A stretch of 5,864 bases of DNA from SICB01 sp037132395 (GCA_037132395.1 JBAXPC010000038.1:1-5864); one strand, 5' to 3'; shown: positions 1-4,774, numbered from the stretch's first letter. The notes: generated by a model from the letters alone, not told the origin. A program made the numbers and translations.

Positions 1-1755
1 CTCGTGGGGCCTCTCGATGCCCACATCGCTTGGTGGTGGTACAGGTGGTGGTGTAACATCCTGGCCAGGAAAGAGCTTGGCATCTCTGAATAAGTTTAGG
101 GCATTTGACATTGGGCCAATATTGCCCGCCAAGGAGCCGGTACTGGTAACCTGTGGCTTACCAGTAGCAATCAGCTTTTTATACAACTCGGCAGGCGTAA
201 GATTAAATTTGTTCTTTTCAAAAAAGGCACTAGAAAATGATGCAACTAAGCCGGCTGTTATTGGTGTGGCGGCCGAAGTGCCATTAAAAAATAGGCTATA
301 ATTGTCTGTCAGCACAGTCGGTGTCTGAGAAAAGTCATATACGGCACTGCCTGCGGCCATAACACAATTGCCCCAAGAGCTAGGGCCTACCCTAACCCCA
401 TATGACGAAAAGTCTGCCCTGGAACCTGCCGGTAATGGGGCCGAATTTGCGAAAAGGTTAGTACACCATGGGCCGGGGCTTGAGGCACCAATTATATAAT
501 GGCCCGGGTCGTCAGAGCTGGTACCATAGGTTTTAGTCAAAAAAGACTGGTTGCCATAAATAGCGCTATTTTGATAATCACTATTGCTATTACCAGCAGC
601 TACCAAAACATAAATCCCTTTTTGAACTGCAGTCTTAATGACGGCGGCTTCCTCTGGCCAGAAACCTAATGGAATACTATATTCTGTACCGTTGACTGTC
701 GAAACTGCGCCCATTGATATCGTAATTACATCACCAGCCTCGAGCCTACTAATGCCTGCTAGTAGTGCCCGTGCCATGCCGCTGACTGGTGTGCCGGCAG
801 GGTTTAGGTAGTTGCCATTGGCAAAAAGCAACTTGGCATCGGGCGCAATGCCAGTAATGCCAAAGCTATTTTTGTCGGCAGATGTTATCGATACCGTTGC
901 AGTGCCGTGGTCTTGGTACTTATCAATGGTTGGGTCGGGTAGGTTTGATTCGCCCTTCGTGGGATCAATATAAGATATATAATTAGCGCTAGAGGCTAGC
1001 TTTGAGATATCTTCATGGTCTCTGATGTAGCCTCCGTCGATATTAAAGATGGTTACATTCTTGCCGCCCGCACCTGGTATAGCCTCTACTGCCTTCATGT
1101 TCATGCCGTAACTGTTAGTGGCAATTACAGACACGCCGCCGGCTGTTAGACCGGTATTGATACCGCTAATAATGTCTAGCCCATAAAACTGCAAAGAGGT
1201 ATAATCTTGGCTAGCCAAGGGTAGGTATCTTAATACCGCAGGATAGGCTGTTTCTACGAAGTAATACTGCCTTAGGTATGCGCTCATTTCGATAGTATTG
1301 TAACTCTCCGCAAAACTAATCCTAAAAAATTGGTCCAGATTTGGTGCGGTGGTGCCTGATGCCTTTTCGGCGGCATTCTTGGCCTTAGCAGTTTCGGTTT
1401 TGTCTGGGAACAGATAGCTAACATTATTGGCTTTATAAATACCAAAAACAGCATCATTAAATGCTGTCATATCGACCTTAGTGCTAGCAAAACGCCCACC
1501 ACTAATACTAACTTCGCTACCAGCTTTAAAACGTACTGTTATGGCCCTAAAGTCAATAGTACGAGCACTGGTTGGTTTTTTTAATTCTATTTTTGAAATT
1601 ACTACTGGTGTGTCAGCCTGTGAGTATCTAGCGAACAATACACCGGTTATCCCAATTATAGCGATTATCAATAAGCCCAAAAAAGGATTGATTTTAAGTT
1701 TAGAATAGCCATGCCTGGATTCAGTGCCATTATGATTGTCCATCTGATTATTCAT
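1..1755 (-). CDS. Membrane-anchored subtilisin-like serine protease (peptidase S8), C-terminus beyond the window edge
   Basis: An uninterrupted reading frame of 585 codons runs from ATG at 1755 to base 1, where the window cuts it. Residues 24-43 form a hydrophobic segment after Lys20/Lys22, fitting a signal anchor or signal peptide and a catalytic domain outside the membrane. Residues about 70-180 look like a subtilase propeptide. The catalytic domain (about 205-560) carries the S8 triad: Asp240 (NVTIFNIDGG), His283 (DHGTATVS) and Ser494 (NGTSAATPITAG), plus oxyanion Asn389 (VAAGNS). His and Ser motifs are close to the canonical HGTHVAG and GTSMATPHVAG. A proline-rich stretch (568-577, TPPPVPPP) follows, typical of a linker to a C-terminal domain or wall/stalk region that is not visible. 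The start is supported by a -35/-10 promoter ending 8 nt before the ATG and no Shine-Dalgarno sequence, suggesting a leaderless mRNA. Substrate is unknown; surface protein degradation or processing is inferred. Confidence 0.92.
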   Translation of the reverse strand, partial: MNNQMDNHNGTESRHGYSKLKINPFLGLLIIAIIGITGVLFARYSQADTPVVISKIELKKPTSARTIDFRAITVRFKAGSEVSISGGRFASTKVDMTAFNDAVFGIYKANNVSYLFPDKTETAKAKNAAEKASGTTAPNLDQFFRISFAESYNTIEMSAYLRQYYFVETAYPAVLRYLPLASQDYTSLQFYGLDIISGINTGLTAGGVSVIATNSYGMNMKAVEAIPGAGGKNVTIFNIDGGYIRDHEDISKLASSANYISYIDPTKGESNLPDPTIDKYQDHGTATVSITSADKNSFGITGIAPDAKLLFANGNYLNPAGTPVSGMARALLAGISRLEAGDVITISMGAVSTVNGTEYSIPLGFWPEEAAVIKTAVQKGIYVLVAAGNSNSDYQNSAIYGNQSFLTKTYGTSSDDPGHYIIGASSPGPWCTNLFANSAPLPAGSRADFSSYGVRVGPSSWGNCVMAAGSAVYDFSQTPTVLTDNYSLFFNGTSAATPITAGLVASFSSAFFEKNKFNLTPAELYKKLIATGKPQVTSTGSLAGNIGPMSNALNLFRDAKLFPGQDVTPPPVPPPSDVGIERPHE

Positions 1756-1763
1756 TTATTTAA

Positions 1764-1792
1764 ATAATACATCGCCGAACAGGAAATGTAAA
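1764..1792 (-). promoter_or_regulatory. Promoter of the S8 protease gene (TTTACA-17-TATTAT)
   Basis: On the minus strand, TTTACA (1792-1787) and TATTAT (1769-1764) are separated by 17 bp, each one mismatch from the sigma-70 consensus. Only 8 nt separate the -10 box from the ATG at 1755, so transcription should begin at or within a base or two of the start codon. Confidence 0.65.
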
Positions 1793-1799
1793 ATAATAA

Positions 1800-1827
1800 T
1801 TGACATATCGAAAGTAAGTAATAAAAT
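1800..1827 (+). promoter_or_regulatory. Divergent promoter for the 102-aa hypothetical gene (TTGACA-16-TAAAAT)
   Basis: A perfect -35 TTGACA (1800-1805) and a -10 TAAAAT (1822-1827) are separated by 16 bp. Its -35 box lies 7 bp from the -35 box of the oppositely directed protease promoter, so the two polymerases would bind back to back. The predicted start site is near 1834, leaving a leader of about 90 nt before the GTG at 1924, unlike the leaderless neighbours. Confidence 0.6.
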
Positions 1828-1849
1828 TAGATACACATGCTATCTTAAT

Positions 1850-1924
1850 ATGTCAGCTTCAAGAGAAAGGTTAACTTTAAGCCACCCACCAAGTCTGTTT
1901 TGTCCGTACCGGGGGAAACTATAG
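1850..1924 (+). other. Possible 24-codon leader peptide overlapping the start of the next gene
   Basis: An ATG at 1850, about 16 nt after the predicted transcription start, opens a 24-codon frame rich in Ser, Arg and Leu. Its TAG stop (1922-1924) shares one base with the GTG start of the following gene (TAGTG), the geometry seen in translational coupling. No Shine-Dalgarno sequence precedes it, and an ORF this short can arise by chance, so this is only a candidate. Confidence 0.18.
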
Positions 1925-2232
1925 TGAAATCACCAAGAGCAAGCCAATCGCAGATAGACCGTACCAGCAATAAAAAATCAGAAAAGGAACCGCGAGCACC
2001 GAAGTTAGTTTTTGAAATAACTGGTCCTTGTGGCCGAATGCTTGTTCAGGCTCGAACGCCCGACCAAGCTCGAGGAGTGTATTTGGCAGCCTGCCCGAGC
2101 CTTCCGCGCGAATTAGAGTGTGTTGAAATCATTGGGCTGGTCGACGAACCAACCGACCCCTACCTGATAATTCAACATAAACGGCGCAAGCGCCCCGTAG
2201 TAGCTCGGCGCTTTCCGACAGTTCAGATTTGA
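1924..2232 (+). CDS. Hypothetical protein, about 102 aa, family not recognised
   Basis: I do not recognise this protein. It has a basic, Ser/Lys-rich and probably disordered N-terminus (about 30 residues), then a compact region with alternating hydrophobic strands (LVFEITGP, MLVQAR, CVEIIGLV, PYLIIQH) and a basic tail (HKRRKRP). It has no membrane segment or signal peptide; two of its Cys residues lie about 30 residues apart. The start is uncertain: GTG at 1924 follows a GGGGGA element 7 nt upstream, while TTG at 1900 would add 8 residues without a visible ribosome binding site; the frame is closed upstream by TAA at 1846. G+C over 1981-2220 is about 54%, higher than the adjacent membrane-protein gene. 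Its own promoter and a strong terminator immediately after the TGA stop support a real monocistronic unit. Nucleic-acid binding through the basic ends is conceivable but unsupported. Confidence 0.55.
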   Translation: MKSPRASQSQIDRTSNKKSEKEPRAPKLVFEITGPCGRMLVQARTPDQARGVYLAACPSLPRELECVEIIGLVDEPTDPYLIIQHKRRKRPVVARRFPTVQI

Positions 2233-2242
2233 TTTAAGCCCC

Positions 2243-2279
2243 GATGAAGCCTCGCTTTGTCGAGGCTTCATCTTTTTTT
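2243..2279 (+). terminator. Strong rho-independent terminator of the hypothetical gene
   Basis: A perfect 12-bp stem (GATGAAGCCTCG, 2243-2254, with CGAGGCTTCATC, 2261-2272) encloses a 6-nt loop and is followed by seven T residues (2273-2279). It begins 10 nt after the stop codon. There is no T tract on the opposite strand, so it acts in the plus direction only. Confidence 0.93.
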
Positions 2280-2289
2280 GGGAGTGCTG

Positions 2290-2295
2290 TATAGT
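2290..2295 (+). promoter_or_regulatory. -10 box of the MauE-like gene (TATAGT), predicts a leaderless mRNA
   Basis: TATAGT ends 7 nt before the ATG at 2303. No convincing -35 box is visible at the usual distance, which falls inside the preceding terminator. A promoter is needed here because that terminator isolates the gene from upstream transcription. GGGAG at 2280-2284 is too far from the ATG to be a normal ribosome binding site. Confidence 0.5.
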
Positions 2296-2302
2296 CAAGC
2301 AT

Positions 2303-2794
2303 ATGAAGTTTTATTTTAAGCTCAAGACATTTGTACCGCTAATAATTATATTTGCTTTTATTATTGTGCTTTCTGTAATTGCCTCATGGTGGCGCCAGGT
2401 ATTTAGCTACCAAAGTATTATGATAGATTTTATGGCCGGGTTCTTTTTGGTGTTCGGCGCTTTTAAGCTAATCAAACTCTCGGCCTTTGCCGAGGCCTAT
2501 GCAATGTACGATGTCGTGGCCAAACGCAGTAAGCTTTATGCGCATATATATCCATTTTTAGAGATAGCACTGGGGTTAGCATTTTTGTTTCGGTACCAGA
2601 CTATATCTGTTGCTTGGATTACTTTGGGGCTAATGACCATCAATTCACTTGGAGCCTACAATGGCATTAGAGATAAAAGAGTTTTGATGTGCGCCTGCCT
2701 GGGCACGGTCTTTAAGTTGCCGATGAGCTATGTTAGCCTCGGCGAGGATCTGCTAATGGCCGCCATGGCGGTGATGATTATTCTTGGGCTGTAG
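2303..2794 (+). CDS. MauE/DoxX-family redox-associated integral membrane protein
   Basis: The 163-aa product is strongly hydrophobic, with about four to five predicted membrane helices (roughly 10-30, 40-58, 80-96, 98-116, 143-161). The central signature AEAYAMYDVVAKRSK...YPFLEIALGLAF and the C-terminal CACLGTVFKLPMSYVSLGEDLLMA match what I know of MauE/DoxX-type proteins, including the version fused to or next to heavy-metal-associated domains in Bacteroidetes. The Cys130-Ala-Cys132 pair is the likely redox or metal-binding site at the membrane face. In the family, MauE supports disulfide formation or transfers electrons to periplasmic partners. No thioredoxin-like, HMA or amine dehydrogenase partner lies beside it, so the partner is unknown. 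The start is supported by a -10 box 7 nt upstream. Its 3' end overlaps the convergent antiporter gene by 17 bp. Confidence 0.85.
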   Translation: MKFYFKLKTFVPLIIIFAFIIVLSVIASWWRQVFSYQSIMIDFMAGFFLVFGAFKLIKLSAFAEAYAMYDVVAKRSKLYAHIYPFLEIALGLAFLFRYQTISVAWITLGLMTINSLGAYNGIRDKRVLMCACLGTVFKLPMSYVSLGEDLLMAAMAVMIILGL

Positions 2795-3929
2795 GATCTA
2801 TATAGTGATCTTTGAGCTTTGAGACCTGCCAAATTAGAACCGTATTGAGGCAGAGTATGACCGTAAATATCACTAGCAGCGCCGAGCCACCCAAAAATAT
2901 ACCACCAATAATTGCGACTATAGAAGCCCCTAGTAAGGTCATGATGTTGTCCATCGCAACCCCCACCACGGCATCGCCGATTTTGCCCTTCGGATTAACC
3001 GTGAAATTATGAATCACCATCATTTCGCCCAAGCAGCCAATGAGCCCAGCGATTAGTCCACTAACGACCGTAGGTAGGTGTGTCAGCTCGCTAAAGCGTA
3101 CAACTGCTTCAATCATTGCCTCGGCCGTAAATAATATGATTATTCCAGATACTAAAAGCACCAGCCACAGCACCAGATTATTGGCTTTAGTAAAATCGTT
3201 GGTGTCGTCATCCTGATGCGAGCCGGTGTCTTTGCGAAAAATAAATAGCACCATAAGTACCAGGGCAACCATAATGATGCCGACATACCACTTGAGCTGG
3301 TAGAGATCGCCGCTGATGCCGACAGGCGGAACAACGCTACCAAAAAACACCATACCAATTACGACCGCGGTAGTCAGTAGAGTCAGGGCCATCAAGACGC
3401 TTATCGCTGTGTTGATTTCGATAACTTTTGGCTTAATATTGTGTGTCCTTAAAGGGCTGACAATACCACCACCGATGAAGGGGAACATTTTGATTTTGCG
3501 GTCTTTTTGATTGGCCTGATTTTGACGATAAATACACCAGCTAGCATGAGCGATATTGTAAAAGTTAGACCCAAAGGTGGTACTGGCGGCCACTATCGCA
3601 TATTGAACTGCCAGCAGCTCGTTGTTGCCAACATACGAGAGGCTAATGACTGCCGCTGTTATGCCAAGAGCCATATCTGGGAAGGCCGTTCCGACTGCTT
3701 GCAATAGCCCGCCCGCAAGGCCTGTTTTGGCCTTTAGTACCGTCGTGATATCTTCGATGTATTTAGCGATTTGATAAATTATTAGGCCACCGAAGACGAC
3801 TATCGCCAGCACCGAGACCATCGCCAGCAGCTTAGACTCGCTAGCGAGCGGTGATTTAGATAGGTAGTATTTTAAAAACGCCGAGCCAGCAAGTAGGGCG
3901 ATGGTTTTGATTAGTACTTTTGGCTTCAT
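2778..3929 (-). CDS. CaCA-family cation antiporter (sodium/calcium exchanger-like)
   Basis: The 383-aa protein has about ten hydrophobic helices arranged as two inverted halves around a hydrophilic loop (about 232-250, Asp-rich: HQDDDTND). The two alpha repeats of the CaCA family are recognisable. Alpha-1 (74-129) has GTAFPDM where the family usually has GTSLPE, then TTFGSNFYNIAHA. Alpha-2 (290-343) has GCLGEMMVI, then GDAVVGVAMDNIMTLLGA. By position, Asp85, Asn122, Glu302 and Asp327 would correspond to the ion-coordinating residues of archaeal NCX. It would exchange Ca2+ or another cation for Na+ or H+ across the cytoplasmic membrane; the altered motifs leave specificity open. ATG 3929 is preceded by a perfect TATAAT with a 7-nt gap and no Shine-Dalgarno sequence. 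The final 17 bp overlap the opposing MauE-like gene. Confidence 0.87.
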   Translation of the reverse strand: MKPKVLIKTIALLAGSAFLKYYLSKSPLASESKLLAMVSVLAIVVFGGLIIYQIAKYIEDITTVLKAKTGLAGGLLQAVGTAFPDMALGITAAVISLSYVGNNELLAVQYAIVAASTTFGSNFYNIAHASWCIYRQNQANQKDRKIKMFPFIGGGIVSPLRTHNIKPKVIEINTAISVLMALTLLTTAVVIGMVFFGSVVPPVGISGDLYQLKWYVGIIMVALVLMVLFIFRKDTGSHQDDDTNDFTKANNLVLWLVLLVSGIIILFTAEAMIEAVVRFSELTHLPTVVSGLIAGLIGCLGEMMVIHNFTVNPKGKIGDAVVGVAMDNIMTLLGASIVAIIGGIFLGGSALLVIFTVILCLNTVLIWQVSKLKDHYIDPTAQE

Positions 3930-3936
3930 GAGTTTT

Positions 3937-3964
3937 ATTATATAGAGTTTATCCTTACCAGCAA
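3937..3964 (-). promoter_or_regulatory. Promoter of the antiporter gene (TTGCTG-16-TATAAT), leaderless
   Basis: A consensus TATAAT (3942-3937, minus strand) lies 7 nt before the ATG at 3929, with TTGCTG (3964-3959) 16 bp upstream. It sits just after the terminator that closes the tRNA unit, so the antiporter is expressed independently. Confidence 0.65.
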
Positions 3965-3983
3965 TGCCTAGCCGTCATTCATA

Positions 3984-4020
3984 CAAAGAAAAAGCCCACC
4001 GATGGTGGGTTTTTTCTTTG
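3984..4020 (-). terminator. Second terminator after the tRNA unit (bidirectional shape)
   Basis: Two 17-nt arms (3984-4000 and 4004-4020) pair fully apart from one G-T wobble around a GAT loop. The GC core CCCACC/GGTGGG is flanked by A-rich and T-rich arms, so either strand yields a stem followed by a U-rich tail. On the minus strand the stem starts within the CCA of the duplicated tRNA-Ala end (4019-4035) and would catch read-through from the tRNAs before the antiporter promoter. Confidence 0.8.
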
Positions 4021-4035
4021 GTGGAGCATCGGGGA
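4019..4035 (-). repeat. Perfect 17-bp duplicate of the tRNA-Ala 3' end
   Basis: The 17 bases TGGTGGAGCATCGGGGA at 4019-4035 recur exactly at 4194-4210, where they are the 3' end of tRNA-Ala including the encoded CCA, discriminator, acceptor 3' strand and part of the T stem. The copies are 175 bp apart in the same orientation. Beyond 4035 the tRNA similarity stops, so this is a fragment and not a second tRNA. Such a pattern resembles attL/attR flanks of an element inserted at a tRNA 3' end. Confidence 0.85.
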
Positions 4036-4156
4036 TAGCGGGCTACGCCCTTCTCCGCCGCGCCATGCTCGAATCCGCCAGCTGGCGGAAGCTTCTGCGC
4101 GTGGCTTGGCTCCACCGAACCCCGCCCTACGGGCACGGGGTTCTCGACATACACTA
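4036..4156. repeat. GC-rich, palindrome-rich non-coding block
   Basis: This stretch between the two tRNA-Ala 3' ends is clearly GC-richer than its flanks and full of inverted repeats. They are GGGC-TAC-GCCC (4040-4050), the perfect 16-bp palindrome TCCGCCAGCTGGCGGA (4074-4089), and the hairpin GAACCCCG...CGGGGTTC (4117-4124 with 4136-4143) with an inner CCC-TAC-GGG. GCTCCACC at 4109-4116 is inverted relative to GGTGGAGC at 4020-4027, so the whole block could fold back on itself. Small frames through it on both strands have no credible protein features. It looks like a REP/MITE-like repeat unit. Confidence 0.6.
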
Positions 4157-4196
4157 CCATTCAAAAAATCCGCCCTTTGGCGGATTGTCTGAATGG
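4157..4196 (-). terminator. Terminator directly after tRNA-Ala
   Basis: An inner 8-bp stem AATCCGCC/GGCGGATT (4167-4174 with 4179-4186) has a 4-nt loop and is followed on the minus strand by a run of six T residues. An outer 7-bp pairing CCATTCA/TGAATGG (4157-4163 with 4190-4196) extends it into the encoded CCA of tRNA-Ala. It ends the transcript right after the tRNA, with no rRNA gene downstream. Confidence 0.8.
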
Positions 4197-4270
4197 TGGA
4201 GCATCGGGGACTCGAACCCCGGACTTCCTGCTTGCAAAGCAGGCGCTCTAGCCAACTGAGCTAATGCCCC
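4194..4270 (-). tRNA. tRNA-Ala (anticodon TGC)
   Basis: The minus strand gives a 77-nt cloverleaf with GGGGCAT at the 5' end, a TAGCTCAGTTGG D region, an anticodon loop TTTGCAA with TGC, a GTTCGAG T loop, and an encoded CCA. The acceptor stem contains the G3-U70 wobble pair that is the universal identity signal for alanyl-tRNA synthetase. The first 10 nt overlap the end of the GIY-YIG gene, and the 3' end is duplicated at 4019-4035. It is the second tRNA of an Ile-Ala pair usually found in the 16S-23S spacer. Confidence 0.97.
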
Positions 4271-4608
4271 GAATTACGAAGTAATTCGTCTCGAGCCTGT
4301 CGAGAGACACTTCTGTTTTCGTCCTGAGCCTGTCGATGGCTGCCAGATAACTGTTTTAATAAATCAGCATCTCCCTCTATTAAAGCAAATTTCTTGGCTC
4401 TTGACCATTTTTTAATCTGCTTTTCACGTTTCATAGCTGATGACAAAAGATCAAAACTTTCTTTGTGAACACAACGGTACGAGGTGTTGACACTAGTATA
4501 TTTTGAGCCATAGCCTTGATTATGTCGAATTAACCTCTTGTTGATAGATTTGGTTACTCCAACATATAACTTATCGCTACTATTTTTAATTATATAAAGG
4601 TAATACAT
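4261..4608 (-). CDS. GIY-YIG nuclease-domain protein (UPF0213/YhbQ-like) with a repeat-encoded tail
   Basis: The 115-aa product has the small GIY-YIG fold of the UPF0213 group: YLYI (3-6), YVGVT (15-19), Arg25 and His29 in NKRLIRHN, and the C-terminal KREKQIKKWSR segment (60-70) with Glu62 as the likely metal-binding catalytic residue. About 85 residues form the usual full-length domain. The last 25 residues are extra: an 11-residue period, RQAQDENRSVS (92-102) then RQARDELLRNS (103-113), encoded by two copies of a short DNA repeat. AAGGA (4620-4616) lies 7 nt before the ATG at 4608, a good Shine-Dalgarno sequence, itself part of a third repeat copy. The gene sits between tRNA-Ile and tRNA-Ala on their strand, and its TAG stop lies inside tRNA-Ala. 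Family members are putative DNA endonucleases; the target is unknown. Confidence 0.88.
   Translation of the reverse strand: MYYLYIIKNSSDKLYVGVTKSINKRLIRHNQGYGSKYTSVNTSYRCVHKESFDLLSSAMKREKQIKKWSRAKKFALIEGDADLLKQLSGSHRQAQDENRSVSRQARDELLRNSGH
4288..4303 (-). repeat. Short interspersed repeat, copy C (TCGACAGGCTCGAGAC)
   Basis: This is one of three copies of a TCGACAGGCTCNRGAC motif around the GIY-YIG gene. It lies inside the coding region, encoding RQARD, and ends 18 nt before tRNA-Ala. The neighbouring GAATTAC-GAA-GTAATTC hairpin (4271-4287) fills the gap to the tRNA. Confidence 0.7.
4321..4336 (-). repeat. Short interspersed repeat, copy B (TCGACAGGCTCAGGAC)
   Basis: A same-strand copy exactly 33 bp (11 codons) from copy C, encoding RQAQD in the nuclease tail. 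It is the classic form of a TCGACAGGCTCAGGA-type motif that I recall as common and interspersed in many bacterial genomes. Confidence 0.7.
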
Positions 4609-4613
4609 TGTGG

Positions 4614-4636
4614 TGTCCTTCGACAGGCTCGGGACA
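4614..4636 (+). repeat. Short interspersed repeat, copy A, inverted, containing the ribosome binding site of the GIY-YIG gene
   Basis: The core TCGACAGGCTCGGGAC (4620-4635) is on the plus strand, opposite to copies B and C, so the gene is flanked by inverted copies. TGTCC (4614-4618) and GGACA (4632-4636) can pair to form a small hairpin. Read on the minus strand, the motif contains AAGGA positioned as the Shine-Dalgarno sequence of the nuclease. Confidence 0.7.
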
Positions 4637-4654
4637 TTTTGCTAAGGCAAAATG
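4635..4654 (-). other. Hairpin in the tRNA-Ile/GIY-YIG spacer
   Basis: CATTTTGC (4635-4642) and GCAAAATG (4647-4654) form an 8-bp stem with a TAAG loop. No T run follows on either strand, so a terminator is unlikely. It may be an RNA processing site between the tRNA-Ile and nuclease parts of the transcript. Confidence 0.45.
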
Positions 4655-4703
4655 GTGGAGACCGACTGAGTAAACCCAGTCGAATCCCCTCGCAAAATGG
4701 TGG
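4647..4703 (-). repeat. Direct repeat of the tRNA-Ile 3' junction enclosing a tRNA/tmRNA-like fragment
   Basis: GCAAAATGGTGG occurs at 4647-4658 and again at 4692-4703, where it spans the 3' end of tRNA-Ile; the copies are 45 bp apart. The intervening minus-strand sequence runs GGGGATTCGACTGGG, has a CGACTG...CAGTCG stem (4663-4682), and ends GGTCTCCACCA. GGGGATTCGAC resembles the start region of tmRNA, and TCTCCACCA resembles a tRNA or tmRNA 3' end. No complete cloverleaf can be drawn. Confidence 0.5.
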
Positions 4704-4774
4704 GCTTGGCAGGACTCGAACCTGCGACCTCGTCATTATCAGTGACGCGCTCTAACCAGCTGAGCTACAAGCCC
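4698..4774 (-). tRNA. tRNA-Ile (anticodon GAT)
   Basis: The minus strand gives a 77-nt cloverleaf with acceptor stem GGGCTTG/CAAGCCC, a TAGCTCAGCTGG D region, an anticodon loop CTGATAATG carrying GAT, a GTTCGAG T loop, discriminator A and an encoded CCA. It is the first gene of a separately promoted unit that continues through the GIY-YIG gene to tRNA-Ala. Confidence 0.97.

Noticed and set aside
17..301. Plus-strand ORF of 94 aa opposite the 3' part of the protease
   Set aside because: It is antisense to an uninterrupted S8 protease frame with clear catalytic motifs, and its low-complexity Gly-rich start is the shadow of the proline-rich linker.
1481..1708. Plus-strand ORF of 75 aa
   Set aside because: It lies antisense to the N-terminal and membrane-anchor region of the protease, with no promoter or ribosome binding site.
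1900..2232. TTG at 1900 as the start of the 102-aa gene
   Set aside because: No Shine-Dalgarno sequence or suitably placed -10 box precedes it, while GTG at 1924 has GGGGGA 7 nt upstream; it remains possible.
2113..2298. Minus-strand ORF of 61 aa
   Set aside because: It reads through the terminator hairpin at 2243-2279 and is antisense to the 102-aa gene.
2812..3707. Several small ORFs on both strands within the antiporter gene
   Set aside because: They are alternative-frame shadows of a well-supported membrane transporter; their compositions mirror its hydrophobic codons.
3975..4259. Small ORFs on both strands through the terminators and palindromic block
   Set aside because: They read through two terminators, inverted repeats and tRNA-Ala; the translation shows no protein-like features.
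4288..4336. CRISPR array
   Set aside because: The repeats are only 16 bp, lie in a coding frame, number two in direct orientation, and there are no regular spacers or cas genes.
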